This document shows, one piece after another, positions 55,798-63,141 of a DNA stretch of 64,000 nt (within the stretch, counting starts at the first letter, position 1; every line of letters begins with the position of its first letter). The position numbers and the translations under genes were made by a program. Source of the stretch: Aequorivita sp. H23M31 (GTDB lineage: Bacteria > Bacteroidota > Bacteroidia > Flavobacteriales > Flavobacteriaceae). Below the pieces are notes generated by a model. It saw only the letters and a list, made by a program, of their open reading frames with translations, made no database searches and was not told the origin of the DNA. Location: NCBI RefSeq assembly GCF_004022485.1, contig NZ_CP034951.1:1054001-1118000 (forward strand). The letters run 5' to 3'.

Positions 55798-56196
55798 TTA
55801 TGCAATTTTAGGAGGTTGAAAGATGGAAACTCTTTCAAGGTAAGAATATAGATTTTGATAGAAAAAATGCGGATTGGCAGTATAGGAAACCAGTGTTTTT
55901 CCATGGGGTAATTCATAGGTGGGTATTACCACTTCGGCCACCAAATGATTACAGTTATTATGCTGAAAAGGAAGTTTCTCGTGTTGCGATTTTTCTTCTT
56001 GATGGTTCTTTTGGTGTTCCGCTTTTAATTCGCCGTAGTGCTTTTCAAAAAAGGTAAAGAGATCATCCCCAAATTCTTCCGAATGGTATTTGGCGTGCTC
56101 CACCAAATCCTTCATCATAAACATATCGGACAAACCAATTCCCACGCTTTGAAAAAAGACGAGAAAGGATAATGCTATGGCGACGATTGTTTTCAC
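55798..56196 (-). CDS. His-rich exported protein of the metal-efflux locus
   Basis: 132 residues with an N-terminal hydrophobic signal (VAIALSFLVFFQSVGI) and a mature part rich in His and Glu: EHAKYHSEEF, KHYGELKAEHQKNHQEEKSQ, HNNCNHL and PHGKT. About twelve His residues suggest metal binding in the periplasm. The gene ends 153 bases before the CusA-TolC start, on the same strand. A related protein often precedes cusA in Bacteroidota, as I recall; its function has not been shown to me. Probably a metal chaperone or sensor. Confidence 0.75.
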   Translation of the reverse strand: MKTIVAIALSFLVFFQSVGIGLSDMFMMKDLVEHAKYHSEEFGDDLFTFFEKHYGELKAEHQKNHQEEKSQHEKLPFQHNNCNHLVAEVVIPTYELPHGKTLVSYTANPHFFYQNLYSYLERVSIFQPPKIA

Positions 56197-56248
56197 TTAA
56201 AACCAAAAATAGTTAAAAGTATTCAGACTTTGACTGATAATAATCAAC

Positions 56249-56389
56249 CTAATAACCAGTTTCTCTGGTTCCACCATGTCCGCCAGCAACGACAAACATT
56301 ATTTTAATACTCAAATAAATGAATTTGAAGAATTGAACGATGGGGTTCATCATATAAAATCGTTTTCTGTTTGATATTCGTTTGGTCAT
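56249..56389 (-). CDS. 46-residue peptide upstream of the Cus-type locus
   Basis: The frame reads MTKRISNRKRFYMMNPIVQ, then FFKFIYLSIKIMFVVAGG, and ends HGGTRETGY. It has a basic start, one hydrophobic helix and a polar His/Gly/Arg end. The stop is at 56249-56251. A later Met at residue 13 or 14 could be the true start. It is on the same strand and 52 bases before the His-rich gene. I believe similar tiny proteins with a HGGTR end precede other Bacteroidota metal-efflux genes, but I cannot check this. It is too short for most gene callers. Confidence 0.6.
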   Translation of the reverse strand: MTKRISNRKRFYMMNPIVQFFKFIYLSIKIMFVVAGGHGGTRETGY

Positions 56390-56418
56390 TTTTTATTTAT
56401 TTAATGGTTATAAAATTA

Positions 56419-56660
56419 GGTTTCGACTGCGCTCCATCTGACAGTAATTTTTATTGTGATGAACTCGAGAGAGGTTTCGACTGCGCTCAACCTGACATTA
56501 GTTTTAATTGTGATATACTAGGATGAGGTTTCGACTGCGCTCAACCTGAAATTAGTTTTAATTATGATATACTAGGATGAGGTTTCGACTGCGCTCAACC
56601 TGACATTAGTTTTAATTGTGATGAACTCGAGAGAGGTTTCGACTGCGCTCAACCTGACAT
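56419..56660. repeat. Five copies of a 54-bp repeat carrying TTTCGACTGCGCTC
   Basis: Copies start at 56419, 56473, 56527, 56581 and 56635, exactly 54 bases apart. The unit is GGTTTCGACTGCGCTCAACC, then CTGACATTAGTTTTAATTGT and a variable end (GAACTCGAGAGA or ATACTAGGATGA). The core is shared with the hairpin at 5.9 kb. The rest of the 530-base gap (56390-56919) holds no other gene. Confidence 0.9.
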
Positions 56661-56816
56661 ATTTAATTGAATTTTATTAAGAAAGAAATCTTCACCATGG
56701 TTTAGGGTTAAAAATATGCAAGTTACTTTGGTTAATGAGCCCGTCAAATGACTTATATCATATCTGACAATGAATGGGTTATAGAACAAATCTGAAACTA
56801 TTCTTGAAATTAGACA

Positions 56817-56830
56817 GTAACATTTGTTAC
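56817..56830. promoter_or_regulatory. Candidate Crp/Fnr-type operator upstream of upp
   Basis: GTAAC-ATTT-GTTAC is a perfect 5-4-5 palindrome, the spacing used by Crp/Fnr regulators. The same half-sites recur at 62416-62429, beside a Crp/Fnr gene. It lies 90 bases before the upp ATG; a possible -7 element (TATCTTCG, 56893-56900) would put it near -83. Confidence 0.5.
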
Positions 56831-56919
56831 ATAAAAAATAGAGATGCATTCAGTTTTAAAAATATCCAGAATTTCAATTGCTCAAGAAATCTTATCTTCG
56901 CTATAATAGATCTTTAGAT

Positions 56920-57576
56920 ATGATAATCCACGATTTTAGTAAAGGAAATTCCCTTATCAACCAATATATTCGGGAAGTACGCGACGTAAACATTCAGAAT
57001 GACAGAATGCGTTTTAGACGGAACGTGGAGCGCATTGGAGAGATCTTGAGTTATGAAATGAGCAAGATGTTGGATTATAGTTCGCAGTCCGTTACTACCC
57101 CATTGGGCGAAAAAATTGTTAACGTTCCAAGTTCTGATATTGTGCTTTGCTCCATTCTTAGAGCCGGAATTCCTTTGCACCAAGGGATTTTAAATTATTT
57201 TGATGGCGTTGAAAATGCGTTTATTTCAGCTTACAGATACCATCCCGATGGAGGGGATAAATTTGAAGTTCACGTAAAGTATTTGGCATCTCCATCAATT
57301 GAAGGAAAAACACTGATCCTTGCAGACCCAATGCTTGCCACGGGAAAGACTTTGGAAAATGTGCTTCGTGCCCTAGAAAGACACGGAACTCCTAAACAAA
57401 TTCATATTATCTCTATAATCGGTGCAAAACCTGGAATCGAACTTACGGATATGATCTTTCCAAAAAACACCTATCTTTGGATTGCAGCCGTGGACAATGC
57501 CCTTAATGAACGTGGATATATTGTTCCCGGACTCGGAGATGCCGGGGATCTTTGTTATGGGCCGAGACTGGATTAG
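56920..57576 (+). CDS. upp: Uracil phosphoribosyltransferase
   Basis: It makes UMP from uracil and PRPP in pyrimidine salvage. The preferred start (ATG at 56920) gives MIIHDFSKGNSLIN and a 218-residue protein. A TTG at 56878 would add 14 weakly supported residues. Signature blocks: RFRRNVERIGEILSYEMSK, SILRAGIPLHQGIL, HVKYLASPSIEGK, the PRPP loop LILADPMLATGKTLE, and the C-terminal GLGDAGDLCYGPRLD that binds uracil. It is alone on its strand between the metal-efflux locus and the MBL-rhodanese gene. Confidence 0.94.
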   Translation: MIIHDFSKGNSLINQYIREVRDVNIQNDRMRFRRNVERIGEILSYEMSKMLDYSSQSVTTPLGEKIVNVPSSDIVLCSILRAGIPLHQGILNYFDGVENAFISAYRYHPDGGDKFEVHVKYLASPSIEGKTLILADPMLATGKTLENVLRALERHGTPKQIHIISIIGAKPGIELTDMIFPKNTYLWIAAVDNALNERGYIVPGLGDAGDLCYGPRLD

Positions 57577-57712
57577 AAGCTTGATGTTAGACGCTAGATG
57601 TTAGACCGCTTTTGCTGCCTGAAATAGTCATTTTGAGCAGTTACTAATAGGTGGCAATTTTCTCCACTTCTAAACTTATCGACCCCTAAACTCATCGACT
57701 AATTCCCCTGCC

Positions 57713-59089
57713 TTAAAACTTCGAACTTTCCTCCGCGAATTTTCCGTTTACCCTAAACTCCTCAATCGCCTCACTTAGATCAAAAACATCCTTTCTTCCA
57801 AGCTTATTCTCCAGGATACTTGCTCCAGCCGCACTTCTGTAGCCACCGGCACAATGGACCATCACAGGCTTATCGGTAGGAACCTCTTTGGCATTTTCGC
57901 ATAATTTGTACAACGGAATATTAATTGAATTTTCAAATATTTTACCTTCTGATACTTCGCTTTCATTTCGGATATCTACAATAGTATAATTTTCTGGATG
58001 CAGTCGAAAATCTTGAAGACTGAAATTTTCTGATGCATCCAACCCGGCATCTGCAATTGTATAAACGGCCGCTACTTTTGATTCATATCCTATCTTGGAA
58101 GTGCGATGTAGAATTTCCTCAGCTTCTTCAATGGAATTCACCACCAAATTGAAATTTTCATCAGGCCTCACAATAGAACCCAGCCAAGTTTCAAACTTAT
58201 CGCCTTCAGAGATTGCCATAATATTTATACTTCCGTGCAGATGGTTCTTTTTAAAGGAATCTCCATCGCGACAGTCAATAATTAGTGCTCCGTTATCTGC
58301 TTCTTTTACATTTAATTTGAAAGGAATTCCTCCCAAACTTTTGCGAAGATTATCAGCTCCCGCTTTATTAGTATCAACGTTATAGCCGAAATAGTGTGGA
58401 ATAAAGGGTTGAGATTCCAACAAATACGAAACAAATTGCTCCTCGGTTTGTTTCTTAAATGCCCAATTTCCAATTCGTTCGTTGCCCAAGGTACTGGAGC
58501 TGGCATCGCCGCTCATTCCTTTTCCGCAAAGCGAACCAGCGCCATGAGCGGGATATACATAGGCATTGTCAGTTAAATCCTTGAATTTATTGTGAATGGT
58601 ATCGAACATCATTTTGGCGAGTTCTTCGCGTTTGGCCGTCATATGACCTACGTTCTCACGAAGATCTGGTCGGCCAACATCTCCAACAAACAAAGTATCC
58701 CCGGTAAAAAGTGCTGTCTTCTCCCCTTCAGTCACTACAATGGTAATACTGTCGGGAGAATGCCCCGGAGTGTTAAGCGCACGGAAAGTGGTTTTTCCAA
58801 TATTGATTTCATCACCGTCATCAAAAGTTTTATGCGGGTAATCGGCACCAGTTCTTTCACTACAATAAAGGGTTGCTCCCGTTTCCTGATGGATCTGCAA
58901 ATGCGAACTGACAAAATCGGCATGCGGATGCGTTTCAAAAACGGCTACAATTTGAGCTTTGTTTTCCTCAGCAAATTTATAGTACTGAAGAGGGTCGCGC
59001 TCTGGATCCACCAAAGCCATCTTGCCATCGCTGATAATGGCGTAGGAAAAATGTGAAAGAGGCTTGTACTCGAATTGTTTAATTTTCAT
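57713..59089 (-). CDS. MBL-fold hydrolase fused to two rhodanese domains (CstB-like persulfide dioxygenase)
   Basis: 458 residues. The MBL domain (1 to about 240) has THPHADFVSSHLQIH, TPGHSPDSITIV, FTGDTLFVGDVGRPDL and PAHGAGSLCG, the metal ligands of ETHE1/persulfide dioxygenases. The first rhodanese domain (about 255-350) has no Cys in the loop and is inactive. The second (about 365-455) has the active loop HCAGGYRSAAG. This is the plan of CstB, which turns persulfides into thiosulfate or sulfite. It is last in a run of minus-strand genes led by a Crp/Fnr gene, 267 bases after the previous gene. Confidence 0.9.
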   Translation of the reverse strand: MKIKQFEYKPLSHFSYAIISDGKMALVDPERDPLQYYKFAEENKAQIVAVFETHPHADFVSSHLQIHQETGATLYCSERTGADYPHKTFDDGDEINIGKTTFRALNTPGHSPDSITIVVTEGEKTALFTGDTLFVGDVGRPDLRENVGHMTAKREELAKMMFDTIHNKFKDLTDNAYVYPAHGAGSLCGKGMSGDASSSTLGNERIGNWAFKKQTEEQFVSYLLESQPFIPHYFGYNVDTNKAGADNLRKSLGGIPFKLNVKEADNGALIIDCRDGDSFKKNHLHGSINIMAISEGDKFETWLGSIVRPDENFNLVVNSIEEAEEILHRTSKIGYESKVAAVYTIADAGLDASENFSLQDFRLHPENYTIVDIRNESEVSEGKIFENSINIPLYKLCENAKEVPTDKPVMVHCAGGYRSAAGASILENKLGRKDVFDLSEAIEEFRVNGKFAEESSKF

Positions 59090-59185
59090 TACTGTTGATT
59101 TTTAGTAGAAATAATAATAATTGCATAATGTTTTGATATAGGACAATAGGATTTATGACGTATGACAATTTTGTTCTTTATAAAA

Positions 59186-59350
59186 AACCCTTTGCGACCT
59201 TTGCGTCTTAGCGGTTTATAATTTTTTACCGCAGAGTCGCAGAGGACGCAGAGAAATTCATCTATCACAACTCCCAGTTAAACCCTTTGCGACCTTTGCG
59301 CCTTAGCGGTGAATGGTTTTTTACAGCAGAGTCGCAGAGAGCACAGAGTA
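59186..59350. repeat. Two copies of a CTTTGCGACCTTTGCG-type dispersed repeat
   Basis: CCCTTTGCGACCTTTGCG with TTAGCGGT, and then GCAGAGTCGCAGAG, occur at 59188-59254 and again at 59283-59348. The two halves of each copy are related as imperfect inverted words. The pair fills the gap before the MBL-rhodanese gene. I know such sequence as a common Bacteroidota intergenic repeat. Confidence 0.8.
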
Positions 59351-59356
59351 TTTTAT

Positions 59357-59818
59357 TCACCACAATTTCGGAAAAAACCTTCCGGACCGTTGTTTATATT
59401 TTGAATAATCAGGAAACATTTCCATCAATTGTTTTTCCTCATATAGAGTTTTCAGGTTAAATAAGACGAAAAGTAGTAACGTGATAATTAATTTGTATCC
59501 CGAATCCGCAATAATTGCAAACCCGAAAAAGGCCATCAAAATCCCAGTATAAATGGGATGTCTTATGTGTTTATAAACTCCTTTCATTATAAGCCTTGAA
59601 CCTGGCAAAGGACTGGGAAATGGCGAAAGGTGAACATTGAGTTGCAGGACCGCAATAAGTGTTGTCAACGCGCCCAAAATCAACATTCCAACCCCAATCC
59701 AAAACAGGACATCGGGAAAATAAATGCGCATGGCTCCCACTTCAAATGCAAATGCTACAAACAGAGCAAACTGAAGAAAAACAAAAATTATGTCTTTAAT
59801 GGGTATTCTCAATTCCAA
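59357..59818 (-). CDS. Isoprenylcysteine methyltransferase-like membrane protein
   Basis: The 153 residues hold four hydrophobic helices and the ICMT/PEMT catalytic core GVYKHIRHPIYTGILMAFFG with the late KTLYEEKQLMEMFPDYSKYKQR Glu (listed in parts). Such proteins methylate a thiol, carboxyl or lipid using SAM. Bacterial members include thiol methyltransferases, so a thiol substrate is possible beside the sulfur genes, but lipid methylation is equally open. It lies between the soluble methyltransferase and the MBL-rhodanese gene. Confidence 0.85.
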   Translation of the reverse strand: MELRIPIKDIIFVFLQFALFVAFAFEVGAMRIYFPDVLFWIGVGMLILGALTTLIAVLQLNVHLSPFPSPLPGSRLIMKGVYKHIRHPIYTGILMAFFGFAIIADSGYKLIITLLLFVLFNLKTLYEEKQLMEMFPDYSKYKQRSGRFFPKLW

Positions 59819-59887
59819 TTCGGATAAAAGTATTTTCTATTCAGTTTTTTCTCCTATTCTCGAGTCGTCAATTGCCAACTGCATCTT

Positions 59888-59936
59888 CAACTTTGGATTT
59901 CGATTTGGATTTCGATTTCGATTTCGATTTCAATTT
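59888..59936. repeat. GATTTCGATTTC hexamer repeat
   Basis: About eight copies of GATTTC or GATTTG follow the end of the TPMT-like gene. It is low-complexity sequence, non-coding in either strand as far as I can tell. Confidence 0.75.
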
Positions 59937-60541
59937 CATTCTCCTTTCTTTATCATTTTTACAAAAAGCTCATTTCCATCTCGTTGTGGAATTGAATTAT
60001 AAGCTGTTTCCATTATAACAATTATAAATTTGTTTTCAAAAAGAGAACGGTATTCGCTTTTATTTCCTCCGAAGGGAGGTTTGTCGTTGTTTAGAGGAAT
60101 ATTGAAAAGTACACCTACCAGTTTTCCATTCGGCCTTAATAAATCGTGCATCTTTGAAACATACTTTTTCCTTAGTTCTGGATTTTGTGCACAGAAAAAT
60201 GTCTGTTCCAAAATAAGATCATAGGTCTCATTAAGATCAAAAAAATCCATGTGTAAAAGATTTTCCTTTGGAAATTCTGGAATTCGCTCTAAAAGATTTT
60301 CAAGTGGAATTTTTGAAATATCAATTACCGATACATTTTTGAAACCCTTATTATAAAGATATTCCGCCTCATATGAATTACCGGCTCCGGGAATCAATAT
60401 TTTTAAATCCGTATCGGAAAGTTGATCGATGTATTCCTTCAAGGGCGTAGAAACATAACCAATATCCCAGCCCGTTTGACCGCTAAGATATCTCTCGCTC
60501 CAAAAGGATTCGTCCAAATTCATACTTTTTACATTATTCAT
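59936..60541 (-). CDS. TPMT-family SAM-dependent methyltransferase
   Basis: 201 residues. The opening FWSERYLSGQTGWDIGYVS and the SAM-binding strand KILIPGAGNSYEAEYLYN are the thiopurine S-methyltransferase family signature. The DLILEQTFFCAQNPELRK block (post-motif I) and GKLVGVLFNIPLNNDKPPFG follow. The family methylates thiols and selenols; bacterial members detoxify thiols, tellurite or selenite or act on H2S-derived compounds. Neighbours are a persulfide dioxygenase-like gene and peroxiredoxin, which fits thiol or sulfide detoxification (inference). Cytoplasmic; no signal. Confidence 0.88.
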   Translation of the reverse strand: MNNVKSMNLDESFWSERYLSGQTGWDIGYVSTPLKEYIDQLSDTDLKILIPGAGNSYEAEYLYNKGFKNVSVIDISKIPLENLLERIPEFPKENLLHMDFFDLNETYDLILEQTFFCAQNPELRKKYVSKMHDLLRPNGKLVGVLFNIPLNNDKPPFGGNKSEYRSLFENKFIIVIMETAYNSIPQRDGNELFVKMIKKGE

Positions 60542-60583
60542 CCTAGTTCTACCGACAACAGAATATAGACTACAGACTACAAG

Positions 60584-61606
60584 CTACCGACTAAACTCAA
60601 TACTCCAAATTCCTCGTACCTCATTTTCACCATAACCAGTTGCTTTGTCATCAGGATAATGTTTGAGGATATTTGTCAACGTAAGAGCTTCCAGTTCCTT
60701 TCTGGGAGTACCATGGCATCTTAAACACATGGAATTAGTAGTTATGGGGTAATAAAACTCAACTTTTTCACCTTTTGTGGTTACAATTGGCGTAGGCTCT
60801 TTACCGGCAGCAATTTGATTTTTAAAAGTTTGTACATGTTGAAGTTCCACAGCATCGGCTTTGTTTTTGGGATTTCGTGGTTTATCGCTTACCCTCCTAA
60901 TGTGCGCTTTATGAACAACCGACATGCTATCGGTTAAGGGCATAGCTTGGATGTTACAAAAATCCAGAGCAGCTATCACTCCGTTTTTTTGAATCTGTCC
61001 CATCAAATTTTTACCCAGTTCTGCCTTCGTAGCCTGGGCCATTTGCATTCCGCGTTCTTCGATCGAAAGTTGCTGTGAATTGTCCTCTTGGTTTCTTCCC
61101 ATTCCCATCCCCTTTCCTCGGCCCATTTTTCCTTTCATCGTTGGACGGTCGCCGTGCATTTTTTTATAATGCTCTTCAAACCATTCGGGCTCGGCGATTT
61201 CGTGATCAAACATATAATCAGCTATTTGGCGAATGGTATTCTCAGGATAAAATTGATAGGGCATCAATCCAAATTTTTTGATTGCACCGGGCATTTTGGA
61301 TTTTTCTTCCGAAGGAATCTTTAAAAAAGAAATTATTTCATCAACAAATTCCGCCTTTGAAAGGTCTTCTGATAAATAGTGCATTTTCACGGCAACCATT
61401 GGTGGAGCGATCATATCGTTTTCCGAAGCCTTTGGGTTGTGACACATGTAACAATTATTCACCATGAGTTGTTTCCCGGGATGTTCTTGGGAAGTAACCA
61501 TTGCAATTTCATCTGAATTCTCTTCAATTGGGGAATAGGATTGTTTTGGCTTTGAATTGCAAGCCATCAGAAGGCCAAGCAAAAATATTATTGATACTGT
61601 CTTCAT
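60584..61606 (-). CDS. DUF3365 (Tll0287-like) cytochrome c lipoprotein
   Basis: The preferred start at 61606 gives MKTVSIIFLLGLLMAC, a lipoprotein signal. A longer frame to 61663 would cover a terminator. An N-terminal cytochrome c-type domain (about 30-140) has the heme motif CYMCH and a distal Met. A low-complexity Met/Gly/Lys linker (about 150-175, KGKMGRGKGMGMGRN) leads to the DUF3365 heme/sensor domain (about 190-340), with the second heme motif CLRCHG. Two hemes in the periplasm suggest electron transfer or heme-based sensing. It sits between the peroxiredoxin and TPMT genes. Confidence 0.9.
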   Translation of the reverse strand: MKTVSIIFLLGLLMACNSKPKQSYSPIEENSDEIAMVTSQEHPGKQLMVNNCYMCHNPKASENDMIAPPMVAVKMHYLSEDLSKAEFVDEIISFLKIPSEEKSKMPGAIKKFGLMPYQFYPENTIRQIADYMFDHEIAEPEWFEEHYKKMHGDRPTMKGKMGRGKGMGMGRNQEDNSQQLSIEERGMQMAQATKAELGKNLMGQIQKNGVIAALDFCNIQAMPLTDSMSVVHKAHIRRVSDKPRNPKNKADAVELQHVQTFKNQIAAGKEPTPIVTTKGEKVEFYYPITTNSMCLRCHGTPRKELEALTLTNILKHYPDDKATGYGENEVRGIWSIEFSR

Positions 61607-61630
61607 AACTTTCAGATTTGCCATTATAAA

Positions 61631-61682
61631 AAACCTGACAGGTTTTCCTCCTTCGGCGGACAAGTAAAAACCTGTCAGGTTT
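61631..61682 (-). terminator. Terminator between the peroxiredoxin and DUF3365 genes
   Basis: Perfect inverted 16-base arms (AAACCTGACAGGTTTT, 61631-61646, and its reverse complement at 61667-61682) surround a 20-base loop. On the minus strand the second arm is followed by a T run. Each arm is also near self-complementary. Confidence 0.82.
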
Positions 61683-61695
61683 GTGTCTTCAGTAA

Positions 61696-62367
61696 TTACA
61701 GCGATTTTTTGGAAAGATAGAAATCAACTCTTTCAATAGAATCATCATTCAGTCTTTCTTTCATTTCTTTTAGGGTTGTTGGTGGTGGAATAATTACCTT
61801 ATCGCCTTTTTTCCAATCCAAAGGCATAGCTACCTTGTGTTCATCCGATACTTGAAGAGCATAAAGAGCTCTGAGGATTTCATCCATATTCCGTCCCACA
61901 TTTAATGGATAGTACATGATCAACCGAATCTTTTTATTGGGATCGATGAAGAAAACCGCACGAACGGCCGCGGTCTGACTTTCGTTGGGCTGAAGCATGC
62001 CATACAATTTGGCCACTTTCATATCGATGTCAGCAATAATGGGAAAATCAAAATACACTCCTGTTTTTTCATGTACGTTATTTACCCATCCCAAGTGCGA
62101 GTGAATACTGTCTATGCTCAATCCCAAAAGCTGGGTGTTTAGCTCATCAAACTCTGCTTTTCGTTTAGCAAAACCACTTAGCTCTGTGGTGCACACGGGG
62201 GTAAAGTCAGCAGGATGCGAGAACATGATAATCCACTTATCCTTGGCAAAATCCGATAAGGTTATTTCCCCAATGGTGGTTTTAGCTGTAAAATCTGGCG
62301 CATCGTCCCCTATACGAGGCATTGAGTAACTAATTTGTGAATTGTCAACTACATTTTCCATAATCAA
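61696..62367 (-). CDS. 1-Cys (Prx6-type) peroxiredoxin
   Basis: 223 residues. PADFTPVCTTELSGFAK carries the peroxidatic Cys, and the Prx6-type long C-terminal domain has LSIDSIHSHLGWVNNV, FPIIADIDMKVAKLYGM and VIIPPPTTLKEMKERL. No second resolving Cys is seen. It reduces H2O2 and organic peroxides in the cytoplasm. It is 92 bases after the Crp/Fnr gene and has a candidate Crp/Fnr operator in the gap. The start may be at 62367 or, two codons later, at 62361. Confidence 0.94.
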   Translation of the reverse strand: MIMENVVDNSQISYSMPRIGDDAPDFTAKTTIGEITLSDFAKDKWIIMFSHPADFTPVCTTELSGFAKRKAEFDELNTQLLGLSIDSIHSHLGWVNNVHEKTGVYFDFPIIADIDMKVAKLYGMLQPNESQTAAVRAVFFIDPNKKIRLIMYYPLNVGRNMDEILRALYALQVSDEHKVAMPLDWKKGDKVIIPPPTTLKEMKERLNDDSIERVDFYLSKKSL

Positions 62368-62386
62368 TCGTTTTATATTAATTTTT

Positions 62387-62429
62387 TAAAAATACGTTTT
62401 AAACATTTATTTAGCGGTAACAAAGGTTA
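62387..62429 (-). promoter_or_regulatory. Candidate Crp/Fnr operator and promoter of the peroxiredoxin gene
   Basis: GTAAC-AAAG-GTTAC (62416-62429) is a perfect 5-4-5 palindrome, identical in both half-sites to the one at 56817. A -7-like TATTTTTA on the minus strand (62394-62387) would put transcription start near 62380 and the palindrome centre at about -42, the class II activator position. The palindrome is seen; the regulator link is inference. Confidence 0.55.
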
Positions 62430-62459
62430 CACTCCAAAGTCCCTTGCCATTATTCGGTA

Positions 62460-63092
62460 TTACAGTGAAATAATATCGATACTATTTCTGTTCAGTTTGA
62501 TTTTTCCCAGAGATTCCAATTTTTTAAGCAATCTTGAAACGACCACACGAGACGTATGCAGTTCATAAGCAATTTCCTGATGGGTGGAATTAATAACTGG
62601 CTCACCTCCAATTTTTTGTTTATCTCTTAGGTATTTCACAAGCCGTTCATCCATATTCATAAAAGCAATGCTGTCGATGGTATCGAGCATTTCCATAAGT
62701 CGGGAATGATAACTGGCAAGAACAAAGTTCCGCCAACTTCTATATTTCCCCATCCACTCCTCCATTTTTTGAACCGGAATCATAATGAGGGTTGTATCCA
62801 ATTCGGCGATGGCCCTGATTTCGCTCCTCTTTTGTCCCAAGCAGCAGGTAAGAGTCATGGCACAAGTGTCTCCAGGTTCCAAGAAGTACAGCAACAATTC
62901 ATCGCCGTCGCCATCTTCCCTTATAATTTTTATCGCTCCCGAAACCAACAACGGCATGGAGCGCAAATAGTCGCCAATTTCAATGAGCTTATATCCTTCC
63001 TTTGCATGTTTAAGAATGCCTACTTCGTTTATTTCGTTTATAAGTGCATCTTCAAAAAGATGGGAAAAATTATCCTTTAAATTATTGAGCAT
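62460..63092 (-). CDS. Crp/Fnr-family transcription regulator
   Basis: 210 residues. The N-terminal cyclic-nucleotide-binding-like barrel (about 20-110) carries YLRSMPLLVSGAIKIIRED and FLEPGDTCAMTLTCCLG; the CC pair could be redox- or metal-sensitive. The dimer helix (about 125-145) and the winged HTH (about 155-205, THQEIAYELHTSRVVVSRLLKKLE) follow. The cAMP-binding Arg pattern of E. coli Crp is absent. It is 49 bases after the MCE gene and is a good candidate to regulate the peroxiredoxin and neighbours. The effector is unknown. Confidence 0.93.
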   Translation of the reverse strand: MLNNLKDNFSHLFEDALINEINEVGILKHAKEGYKLIEIGDYLRSMPLLVSGAIKIIREDGDGDELLLYFLEPGDTCAMTLTCCLGQKRSEIRAIAELDTTLIMIPVQKMEEWMGKYRSWRNFVLASYHSRLMEMLDTIDSIAFMNMDERLVKYLRDKQKIGGEPVINSTHQEIAYELHTSRVVVSRLLKKLESLGKIKLNRNSIDIISL

Positions 63093-63141
63093 TCAAGATT
63101 ATTTAGGTGGTTTCTGAATAGCTAAAAATACGGCTTTAAAA

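Noticed and set aside
61607..61663. Longer start for the DUF3365 cytochrome
   Set aside because: The added codons overlap the strong terminator at 61631-61682, and the lipoprotein signal begins at 61606.
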